Both the position numbers and the translations under genes were made by a program. A model generated the notes under the pieces. The model was not told the origin of the DNA and did not search any database. It was given only the letters and a program-made list of their open reading frames with translations. Shown here in pieces: positions 31,946 to 39,275 of a stretch of DNA of 64,000 bases (the stretch's first letter is position 1; the number at the start of each line of letters is the position of its first letter). This DNA is from Tunturibacter psychrotolerans (GTDB lineage Bacteria > Acidobacteriota > Terriglobia > Terriglobales > Acidobacteriaceae): the NCBI RefSeq assembly GCF_040359615.1, contig NZ_CP132942.1:744001-808000 (forward strand), written 5' to 3'.

Positions 31946-32534
31946 TTCCTTTCACAAACTCTTTCGCACCTCGTAGCACGGTGGCTAGGAAATGATCGTG
32001 GTTCTTTGTCTTCGCTTTGAACTCCTTGGAGGAGTACACGGTGGGATTGACTGGCCTTCCAAATCGCTGCTCCGCTCGTCGTAGCGAAGGCACTAAGTCA
32101 GCGAGGCCTACATCCCCCACAATCATAAGGTCCACATCGCTCTCCGACGACTCTTCCGATCGTGCAGTTGAGCCGTAAATAAAGGCGAGTTGGATACGCT
32201 CCCCGAAGGCGTCCACTTCCTGCTTGAGGATGGGGATCAGGCCTACGGTCTTTTCGAGAAGACCTCTGAGGTCTGAGAAGACAGGGGAATTCGTGTCCGC
32301 CTTGAAGTAGACGCGACGGCCATCCTTCGTCTGTTCCAAAAGCCCTGCTTTGCTCAGGGCCTCGACTTCCCTTTGCAAACTTGAGGGCTGAGTTTCGAGA
32401 CGCGATGCCAATTCTGTGAGATACCATCGCTTCTCTGGCTGGAGCAGGAGCACGGCCAGAATCTTCGACCGTATATCCGGGAACAGCGCTTCGAGAATGG
32501 GCGAACTACGCATCCTGCGTAGATAATTACGCAA
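31914..32534 (-). CDS. Winged-helix plus MNT nucleotidyltransferase protein leading the BREX operon
   Basis: The frame starts with TTG at 32534 (206 residues) or ATG at 32513 (199). The N-terminal ~75 residues form an ArsR-like winged helix (KILAVLLLQPEKRWYLTELA, then EVEALSKAGLLEQTKDGRRV). The C-terminal nucleotidyltransferase has IYGSTARSEESSESDVDLMI, the GS-x-D-x-D motif with both Asp. MNT proteins neutralise HEPN toxins by adding nucleotides. The fused DNA-binding domain and two palindromes over its start suggest it also represses its own operon. It is the first gene of a nine-gene BREX transcript. Confidence 0.88.
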   Translation of the reverse strand: MRNYLRRMRSSPILEALFPDIRSKILAVLLLQPEKRWYLTELASRLETQPSSLQREVEALSKAGLLEQTKDGRRVYFKADTNSPVFSDLRGLLEKTVGLIPILKQEVDAFGERIQLAFIYGSTARSEESSESDVDLMIVGDVGLADLVPSLRRAEQRFGRPVNPTVYSSKEFKAKTKNHDHFLATVLRGAKEFVKGNDGELAAVAG

Positions 32535-32543
32535 TCGGCGTAG
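32506..32543. promoter_or_regulatory. Twin operator palindromes at the head of the BREX operon
   Basis: CTACGC-atcct-GCGTAG (32506-32522) and TACGC-aatcg-GCGTA (32528-32542) share the half-site TACGC with a 5-bp spacer. Their centres are 21 bp apart. They cover the candidate start codons of the winged-helix/MNT gene, which is well placed to be the binding protein. Confidence 0.7.
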
Positions 32544-32599
32544 TAAGTCAAGAAGATCTAGCCAGGGTGGACGATGTCATTTACAACCATTGCCACGGA

Positions 32600-32740
32600 A
32601 CTGCGGGCGCTTCTTCGCGATGAAGTTTCCAACCTTCGCCAGAGTCTTTGTTGGAGCGATACCCAACGTAGATCGGGATACCCGTCCCAGCGAAGGACGC
32701 GAACTTCGGGGTCGCCCATCTTGATCCCAAGAGCCTTGGC
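32600..32740 (-). pseudogene. umuC: umuC fragment (Y-family DNA polymerase), decayed
   Basis: On the minus strand one frame reads GAKALGIKMGDPEVRV (~32740-32695), matching the UmuC EAKALGIKMG-[DE]-P motif. A second frame reads LGIAPTKTLAKVGNFIAKK (~32666-32605), matching the UmuC G-x-GPTKTLAK-x-AN motif. In intact UmuC these lie about 85 residues apart; here they are about 25 apart and in different frames. So there has been at least one internal deletion and a frameshift. The start, palm acidic residues and C-terminus are missing. It lies ~120 bp inside attR, a typical spot for debris from earlier insertions. Confidence 0.75.
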
Positions 32741-32859
32741 TCCTAAGATATGTGGAATAGCACCATGTCGTTGTCGTACTTTGACCACCAAGTTGTCCAC
32801 ATCTAGCCACACTAAGTGATAAATCCTTTATTTCATTGCGTTTTTCGAGATTACGTACG

Positions 32860-32877
32860 TTCTGCATCGGCAAGTAG
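32860..32877 (+). repeat. attR: right attachment site of the element
   Basis: TTCTGCATCGGCAAGTAG reproduces the mnmE 3' end with two synonymous changes (AAA to AAG, TAA to TAG). It would also encode FCIGK-stop. It marks the right boundary of the 29.4-kb element. Beyond it lies 294 bp of non-coding flank before the diguanylate cyclase gene. Confidence 0.9.
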
Positions 32878-33171
32878 GCCGTGCCCACGATTGGTGAATC
32901 TCTGTCCTTCAGCCGTCGAAGTGCAGACTTCCGTGGTCGGTTGGGATTGAAGGCTGGAAAGTCATTTTCAGCGTCGGAGCTCGAGGTCGCGCTTACGCAG
33001 GGATATCGGTGAAAACCATTCGCTGGAATCGGCCTGACGAAAAGAGATGAACCCGGAGACGATTCAACGAGCCGTCTTTGAATCTCTGGGCCGAAGCCAA
33101 TGTCTTCAAAAGAATCGCCTCGAAGGATGTTCCTTTTACACTTCAGGTAAGCGGTTCAGATCGAATGCTGG

Positions 33172-34476
33172 TCAGTCAACTCTTGTAAGAGGAATCGCAT
33201 CAGTATTCACAGAGATCCTTAGAGGGTTCTTATACGAAGGTGGCGATTCTTTCCGTCTGCTTGTCGATTCGCCCCAATATACTAAATTGCGACCCAGCTC
33301 TTTTGCTTGATAGAGCGCTTTATCCGCCGCATCCAACAGATCTTCCTTGCATATGGTGTCGTTCGGGTAGCAGGATGCTCCGCCACAGCTCACTGTCGAC
33401 AGGCGTGGATGGCTGCCGGGCTCGGGAAGCGCCGGAGAGCCGGCTACTTCGACGAGTTTGCGAATACGTTCCGCGACTATCATTGCTCCTTCCTGAGTTG
33501 TACCGGGAAGCAGGACCACGAACTCTTCGCCGCCGAATCTGGCCGCGAAATCGTCCTTGCACCGCAAACTCTGCAAGAGCAGAGACGCGACTCGAACTAG
33601 TACACGATCGCCATACAAATGTCCGCGAGTATCGTTTGTCAGCTTGAAGTGGTCGATATCGATCACGATTGCGGATAGACATGATCCGGAATCCGCAGCC
33701 TCGCGCCACAATTTGGCAAACTGCAACTCATATGCGTGCCGATTGGCAAGACCGGTCAGGCTATCGATGCAGGATATTCTCTGGAGTTCTACATTCAGGA
33801 AAGACAGCTCTTTACTCTGTATTTCGCTACGCAGGCTCATCAGGAAACCAAGCCGCTCTTCTCGCCCGATGCTGTAGTTCGCAATTACGGTCATCGAAAT
33901 GGCACAGACAGCTAAAGTAATTCCCAATAGCTTTTCGGATGGGTTCAGAAGGTGATCGTGTTGAATGAATACAAGATCGCTCGCTAACAAAATAACCGAT
34001 GCGCTGAGAGCGTAAACGAACTGGAGTCGCATCACGACATTGACAAAGATGACCGCAACGATGAGGCCTACCTGAGCGTATGCGGAAGAGGCTGCATTTT
34101 TATTGCTCTCGAGATAGAGGTGCGTCACTCCGATAAGGCAGCTTGCCCCGGCAATGCTGGTTTCGCGATAAACCTTGTTGGGACTCCACCGCATGCTGAG
34201 GTTGATCAGCAGCGCAAGAGGCGTAACGATGCAGAGGCGAATTTGTATTGGAAGCCATGAGTTACCTCCTTGAAGATAGTGGTCGACAAGGACATAGACG
34301 TTGAAGAGACCGATCGCTATCAGGCCTTCGAGCCAGAGACGTTCTGATCGTCGAGCGAGCGTGGATTGTTCGAATGCGTTCTCAAGGGGCTTCGGCAATG
34401 CCAGTCGCTGAAATCCCCTTTTCGAAAGCCGTTCGATCTGCTGAATCGCGAGTTCATGAATGGAGGTGCTCGGCAT
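33172..34476 (-). CDS. Membrane diguanylate cyclase (GGDEF)
   Basis: This has 434 residues. Residues ~45-200 contain about six hydrophobic segments (LWLEGLIAIGLFNVYVLV and others) forming a MASE-like membrane sensor. A short coiled coil (SLRSEIQSKELSFLNVELQR) leads to the GGDEF domain (~235-395), with DSLTGLANR, DIDHFKLTND and the active loop ARFGGEEFVVLL. The enzyme makes cyclic di-GMP from GTP. The inhibitory RxxD site appears changed (CKDD in the Arg-x-x-Asp position), so product inhibition may be weak. It sits just outside attR and is chromosomal. Confidence 0.92.
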   Translation of the reverse strand: MPSTSIHELAIQQIERLSKRGFQRLALPKPLENAFEQSTLARRSERLWLEGLIAIGLFNVYVLVDHYLQGGNSWLPIQIRLCIVTPLALLINLSMRWSPNKVYRETSIAGASCLIGVTHLYLESNKNAASSAYAQVGLIVAVIFVNVVMRLQFVYALSASVILLASDLVFIQHDHLLNPSEKLLGITLAVCAISMTVIANYSIGREERLGFLMSLRSEIQSKELSFLNVELQRISCIDSLTGLANRHAYELQFAKLWREAADSGSCLSAIVIDIDHFKLTNDTRGHLYGDRVLVRVASLLLQSLRCKDDFAARFGGEEFVVLLPGTTQEGAMIVAERIRKLVEVAGSPALPEPGSHPRLSTVSCGGASCYPNDTICKEDLLDAADKALYQAKELGRNLVYWGESTSRRKESPPSYKNPLRISVNTDAIPLTRVD

Positions 34477-34685
34477 TTGAAGTCGCCTCTTCCTTGCGGT
34501 CTGCCCTGCATCTTCTGTCGGCGCGGGATCTCCTCACCATCAGTGATAAAGGTACAGATCGTCACCAAAATGACTCAGCCTGATGTTACTAAAGCAGGAC
34601 CGCAATACACGCTCTATTCTTGAGTTTGCATGGTACTTCCGTGTCATGCACGCGGCCTCTGTCGTGCCATGGACGGGTGCCGCTT

Positions 34686-35528
34686 CTAGTTGACGAGAAA
34701 GTTGTCGATCAGACGAGTGCGACCAACATAGGCTGCCACCGCGACCAGCGCGCCTTTCTCCGCATATGCCACGGGGAGGAGGGACCTTGGATCGACTATA
34801 GCCAAGTAATCCACTTGTACGCCTTCGGCGGCGTCCAGAGTGTTCTTTCCAATCTGCAGGAGTGTCGAGCTTAGGCGTTCTCCATCGGCGACGCTGTGCT
34901 CGATCCGTTCAAGCGCTTGATGCAGGACTAATGCCTGTTCACGCTCTGTCGAGCTAAGGTATTGATTCCTGCTGCTCAGAGCGAGACCATCGGCATCTCT
35001 CACGATTGCGCAGCTCACGAGCTCGAGGTCGAAGTTCAAGTCCTGGACCATTTGTCGTAGGACGGCTAGTTGGGCGGCGTCCTTCTGACCGAAGTAGGCG
35101 TGGTGGGGCGCGACGATGTGAAATAGCTTCGCTACGACGGTGGAGACCCCTGTGAAGTGGCCGGGGCGGGAGGCTCCGTCTAGCCGGTCCCCTACGCCGG
35201 GGACGGTGATGGTTGTTACGGCACCTTCGGGGTACATATCCCCTGCTTCAGGGGCGAAGAGAACAGATACCCCTTCGAGCTCGAGTTGTCGGGAGTCTTC
35301 CTCGAAGGTGCGTGGGTATTTGGCGAAGTCTTCGGTTGGACCGAACTGGAGTGGATTGACGAAGATCGATGCCACTACAGTCTCGCACTCAGCGGTTGCG
35401 CGTTGGACGAGCGAGAGATGACCTTTGTGAAGTGCTCCCATGGTTGGGACGAAGCCGAGCACGACACCTTGCGTCCGGAGCTTGCAGGAGATGCTTTGCA
35501 TCTCCGCAACACTCTTTACGATCTGCAT
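34686..35528 (-). CDS. panC: Pantothenate synthetase
   Basis: The ATG at 35528, with SD AAAGGAG upstream, gives 280 residues; the frame is open to 35576 but lacks an SD there. PanC condenses pantoate with beta-alanine using ATP, in the cytoplasm. The HIGH-like motif is PTMGALHKGHLSL, the KMSKS-like one SRNQYLSS, and HAYFGQKDAAQL is conserved. The length is normal. It lies downstream of panB on the same strand, so the two steps of pantothenate synthesis are in one operon. Confidence 0.95.
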   Translation of the reverse strand: MQIVKSVAEMQSISCKLRTQGVVLGFVPTMGALHKGHLSLVQRATAECETVVASIFVNPLQFGPTEDFAKYPRTFEEDSRQLELEGVSVLFAPEAGDMYPEGAVTTITVPGVGDRLDGASRPGHFTGVSTVVAKLFHIVAPHHAYFGQKDAAQLAVLRQMVQDLNFDLELVSCAIVRDADGLALSSRNQYLSSTEREQALVLHQALERIEHSVADGERLSSTLLQIGKNTLDAAEGVQVDYLAIVDPRSLLPVAYAEKGALVAVAAYVGRTRLIDNFLVN

Positions 35529-35652
35529 TTGAGGGACAACTCCTTTTAGCTGCTTTGGCGCTAGTTTTGACTGCATGTTTTTGCGGACGCGAAGCGTGCT
35601 CAGCGCTTACGACGCTGGCACTTGGACTTTGCGTTTGACTCGGGCTGCCGGG

Positions 35653-36567
35653 CTAATCCACCACTTCGACTGGTTCCGTCATCAGCTCCCGGATCTCGCG
35701 GGAGAAGTGGTAGCTCTCGGCGTCGGAGGGGAAGGTGCGAGCATCGACGTCGCGGCGGTACTCTTCGAGGGCGGAGCGCATGACTCCGGCTATGTCGGCG
35801 TATCGCCGGACGAACTTGGCAGGAGGCGAGAAGGTCATGGTCATCATGTCGTGCATAACGAGGATCTGTCCGTCGCAGTCGGGGCCGGCTCCGATTCCGA
35901 TGGTGGGGATGTGGAGTTCGTCGGTGATGATGCGGGCGAGTTCGCGAGGAACGCCTTCGAGGACGATGACGAAGCAGCCTGCCTGTTCGAGGGCGAGGGC
36001 GTCGGTGCGGAGTTCGTCGATCGCTTCCATGGTCTTGCCCTGGACCTTGTAGCCTCCCATGCGGTGGACGCTCTGGGGTGTGAGTCCGATGTGTCCCATG
36101 ACCGGAATCTCGGCGGCGACGATGCGCTGGATTAGGTCTTTGCGTTCGCGTCCGCCTTCGAGCTTGACTGCTTCGGCTCCGGATTCTTTGACGAATCGGA
36201 TGGCGTTGGCGAGTGCTTCGCGGTCGTCGGTGTGGTAGCTGCCGAAGGGCATGTCGGCTACCAGGAGGGCGCGTTTTACCGCTCGGCGTACGCCGCGGGT
36301 GTATAGGAGCATCTCGTCCATGGTGATGGCGAGGGTATTTTCCTGGCCCTGCATGACCATAGCGAGCGAGTCGCCTACGAGGAGGACGTCGAGGCCAGCT
36401 TCGTCGACCAGCCGGGCGGTGGCGTAGTCGTAGGCGGTGACGGCGACGATGGGCTGTCGCAGTAGTTTCTTTTCAAGAAGGGAGGGGACTGTGACTTTAG
36501 CGGGGGAATCGGCCGGTCGCCCGGGATGGGCTCCAGCTCGTTCGGGTGAGAACGTGGTCAAACTCAT
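35653..36567 (-). CDS. panB: 3-methyl-2-oxobutanoate hydroxymethyltransferase (ketopantoate hydroxymethyltransferase)
   Basis: This has 304 residues. PanB transfers a hydroxymethyl group from 5,10-methylene-THF to 2-oxoisovalerate. The TIM-barrel signatures include VAVTAYDYATARLVDEAG, VLLVGDSLAMVMQGQE (metal-ligand Asp), DMPFGSYH, VKLEGG and MGHIGLTPQSVHRMGG. The N-terminal ~25 residues are a variable extension. panC follows 124 nt downstream on the same strand. All conserved residues are present. Confidence 0.96.
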   Translation of the reverse strand: MSLTTFSPERAGAHPGRPADSPAKVTVPSLLEKKLLRQPIVAVTAYDYATARLVDEAGLDVLLVGDSLAMVMQGQENTLAITMDEMLLYTRGVRRAVKRALLVADMPFGSYHTDDREALANAIRFVKESGAEAVKLEGGRERKDLIQRIVAAEIPVMGHIGLTPQSVHRMGGYKVQGKTMEAIDELRTDALALEQAGCFVIVLEGVPRELARIITDELHIPTIGIGAGPDCDGQILVMHDMMTMTFSPPAKFVRRYADIAGVMRSALEEYRRDVDARTFPSDAESYHFSREIRELMTEPVEVVD

Positions 36568-37076
36568 TGCAATCTCCAGTGCAGCTCCGCCGCGTGTCGC
36601 CTTGAGAGACGACTTTGGCTGGATACCACCTGTCCCAGTAAGTACCTGGGTCCGCTGTAAAGCCTACTCGTGTTCTGGCAACAGTGGCAAGAGGATACCC
36701 CGTGCCCTCTAACGGGTGGGGTACCCACCCCCCCGGGTATACTCGCGTAAATTCCTTTTTATGTTGCACTTACGAGAGGGTTCCCCGCGCAAATTCGTCA
36801 TTCAAAGGGGGTTACGGCCAAATTCGTCAAAATAAACGAGTTAAGGAACTTACACACGCTCTCCTGGCGATCTCGTCGCTGTTTACCTCACTGCTTTCAA
36901 TTGTAGCGATATAAGTGGAACTAATGCGCACAGCGTAAGTCTATGATTCAACGTGGTTTGCCCCTAGTTGGGACTTGACAGCCTTTTTTTGACTGATTTT
37001 TGACTGAAAAGATGAAAGCCGAAGACATCCGACAGCTGCAACATGGAGCATATCGCGTAAAACGCATCGAGCACCT
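36568..37076. other. Intergenic region upstream of panB with small repeats
   Basis: This 509-bp stretch is without a convincing gene. It must hold the panB promoter. The palindrome GGTGGG-gta-CCCACC occurs around 36715-36731. A direct repeat CAAATTCGTCA occurs near 36790 and again near 36820. No T-tract terminator or tRNA was seen. Confidence 0.5.
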
Positions 37077-37790
37077 CTACAGCTTTAGGTTTTGCTCAGC
37101 CAATTCAGAGAGGGAGCTGCGTTGTGTGCCGTCGGGGAGGAAGTTGGAGGGATCGAGCCAGCGCTCGAAGATTGCATTGCGGGTGGGCCACTCACTGTCG
37201 AGTATCGAGAACCATGCGGTGTCGCGATTTTTGCCTTTTACGATCATGTGTTGCCGGAAGATGCCTTCGAACTGGAAGCCGTAGCGTAGTGCGGCTCTTC
37301 GCGATGGTTCGTTGAGCGCGTTGCACTTCCACTCGTAACGCCGGTATCGGAGTTCGAAGGCGTGTTTTGCCATGAGGTACATGGCTTCTGTGCCACCCGG
37401 GGTTCGCTGCAGACGGGCAGTGAAGAGGATGTTGCCCACCTCTATTCTCCGGTTGGTGGGTTCGATGGCCAGGTAGGATGCGAGACCGATCGCTTCGTTG
37501 GAGTGGTTGTCGACGATTGCGAAGTCGAGCCGGTCTTTCGCTGCCCTGGAGGCGAGATAGGATTTGAACGATTCGAGCTCGGGTGGAGGCGCGTCCGGCA
37601 GGTAGCGCCAAAGTTGCTCGGACTCTGCGCCTTGTGATCCCTTGAAGAGGGACGCCGCGTGAAGGTTCGGATCGACGGGGGTGAGAGAGACGAATCGTCC
37701 TGTGAGGACGGTGGGTTGAGGTAACTCCGCGGGTGGCCCGCCCACGACCTCATCGAGTTGCCGCTCGTCGAGTTTGTTCGAGAGATTCAT
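37077..37790 (-). CDS. GNAT-family N-acetyltransferase, RimJ/RimL-like
   Basis: This has 237 residues. An N-terminal extension (~1-30) precedes a RimL-like acetyltransferase domain. The region GRFVSLTPVDPNLHAASLFK is the usual opening, RRIEVGNILFTARLQRTPGG leads the CoA-binding stretch, and LNEPSRRAALRYGFQFEGIF is the typical C-terminal helix-loop. The substrate may be a protein alpha-amine or a small molecule; the sequence does not say. It is separated from obgE by 60 bp on the same strand, so it may be co-transcribed. Confidence 0.88.
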   Translation of the reverse strand: MNLSNKLDERQLDEVVGGPPAELPQPTVLTGRFVSLTPVDPNLHAASLFKGSQGAESEQLWRYLPDAPPPELESFKSYLASRAAKDRLDFAIVDNHSNEAIGLASYLAIEPTNRRIEVGNILFTARLQRTPGGTEAMYLMAKHAFELRYRRYEWKCNALNEPSRRAALRYGFQFEGIFRQHMIVKGKNRDTAWFSILDSEWPTRNAIFERWLDPSNFLPDGTQRSSLSELAEQNLKL

Positions 37791-37850
37791 GGCTTGATCG
37801 AGGGACAGAATGAGAACGAGCCTGGATTCAGGCGGCGATTCGGATCGGGC

Positions 37851-38963
37851 TTAGGCGCGGCCGCGGGCGGAGCTTGGTGGTGGCGGGTAGTGGGATTTGA
37901 GCTTGACTGGTTCAACGGTTTCGGGTTCGAGCGCGATCGGGCGATGGGCGGCGACCATCTCGGCGATGGCGAACTTGAGCGGCTCGATGCCTTCGCCGGT
38001 GACGGCGGAGATTTTGAAGAAGGGAAGCTTGCGCCGCTTGGCCATGGCGGTGAGTTTTTTGAGCTTGTCGGGATTGGCCACGTCGATCTTGGCTGCGACG
38101 AGGATGGTGGGTTTTGCGGCTAGTGCAGGGTCGAAGCTTTTCAGCTCTTCGGTGATGACTTTGTAGTCGGCGACGGGGTCGGGACGGGCGGTGCCTTCGG
38201 CGGCGCCGGAGTCGGAGACGTCGACGAGGTGGACGATGACGCTGGTGCGCTCGATGTGTTTGAGGAACTGGATGCCGAGTCCGTGGCCGAGGTGCGCGCC
38301 TTCGATGAGGCCGGGAAGGTCGGCGATGGTGAAGGATTCGGTGTGGGGAAAGTCGCCTACTTCGACGACGCCGAGGTTGGGTTCGAGCGTGGTGAAGGCG
38401 TAGTTGGCGATCTTGGGCTTGGCGGCGGAGAGGCGCGAGATGAGGGTGGATTTGCCGACGTTGGGGTAGCCAACGAGGCCGGCGTCGGCGAGGAGGCGAA
38501 GTTCGAGGCGGTAGGCACGCTCTTCGCCGGCGCGGCCGAGTTCGTGCTCGCGTGGGGCCTGGTGGGTGCTGGTGGCGAAGTGCTGGTTGCCGCGACCGCC
38601 GCGTCCGCCTTTGGCGATGACGATGGTTTCGTTGGGACGGGCGAAATCGTGGATGAGCTCGCCGGTGGCGTCGTCGTAGAGGAGCGTGCCTACGGGGACT
38701 TTGAGTGTGGTGCTGTCGCCAGCGGAGCCGGAGCAGTTGGAGCCGAGGCCGTGGCCGCCGCGCTGGGCTTTGTGCTCGGGGTTGAAGCGGAAGTGGACCA
38801 GAGTGTTGTGGCTGAGGGAGGAGGACATGAGGACGTCGCCTCCGTGGCCGCCGTCGCCGCCCGAGGGACCGCCCTTGGGGACGAACTTTTCGCGGCGGAA
38901 GGCCATACAGCCATTGCCGCCGTCGCCGGCCTTGATACGAATTCTTGCTTCATCAATAAACAT
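37851..38963 (-). CDS. obgE: GTPase ObgE/CgtA
   Basis: This has 370 residues. The Gly-rich Obg domain opens [20 protein letters not shown] and includes [14 protein letters not shown]. The G domain shows [12 protein letters not shown] (G1), the [12 protein letters not shown] switch region and VAAKID in the G4 position. The long Obg-specific C-terminal domain is absent, as in many lineages. It is an essential GTPase in 50S ribosome assembly and stress control. The length is normal for the short form. Confidence 0.96.
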   Translation of the reverse strand: MFIDEARIRIKAGDGGNGCMAFRREKFVPKGGPSGGDGGHGGDVLMSSSLSHNTLVHFRFNPEHKAQRGGHGLGSNCSGSAGDSTTLKVPVGTLLYDDATGELIHDFARPNETIVIAKGGRGGRGNQHFATSTHQAPREHELGRAGEERAYRLELRLLADAGLVGYPNVGKSTLISRLSAAKPKIANYAFTTLEPNLGVVEVGDFPHTESFTIADLPGLIEGAHLGHGLGIQFLKHIERTSVIVHLVDVSDSGAAEGTARPDPVADYKVITEELKSFDPALAAKPTILVAAKIDVANPDKLKKLTAMAKRRKLPFFKISAVTGEGIEPLKFAIAEMVAAHRPIALEPETVEPVKLKSHYPPPPSSARGRA

Positions 38964-39275
38964 TTCGCCAACACTAGTGTACTAGGATGTGCGCCTTGGC
39001 GCTGGTTTTGAGCGTAGAAGAGAGATGCGGAGAGGATTGATCTTTTTTCGTGACGTAATGGCAGAGATGTGTAACTGAGACTGCAACTCTTTCGGTTTAA
39101 CACGGAAGTGGTCTTTCATAATTGCTGCCTGTGCGGCTAATCTCATTAGTGTTCCGCCGTTTTTTGGCGTGGTGTTGCTGCGATGTTGGGCCCGGATAGC
39201 GAAAGGGCACGGCGAGCTTACTTTTCATCTTCCCGTGGTTGCGGCGTAGAGCGGTACAGAATCCGCGGAGAGAGC
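38964..39275. other. Gap between obgE and the TonB receptor gene
   Basis: This divergent intergenic region holds both promoters. The frame of the receptor is open from 39183, but the first start with a signal peptide and SD is 39276. No repeat, RNA or other gene was seen. Confidence 0.5.

Noticed and set aside
38229..39011. 260-residue plus-strand ORF opposite obgE
   Set aside because: It is an Ala/Gly/Glu-rich antisense frame to a conserved GTPase.
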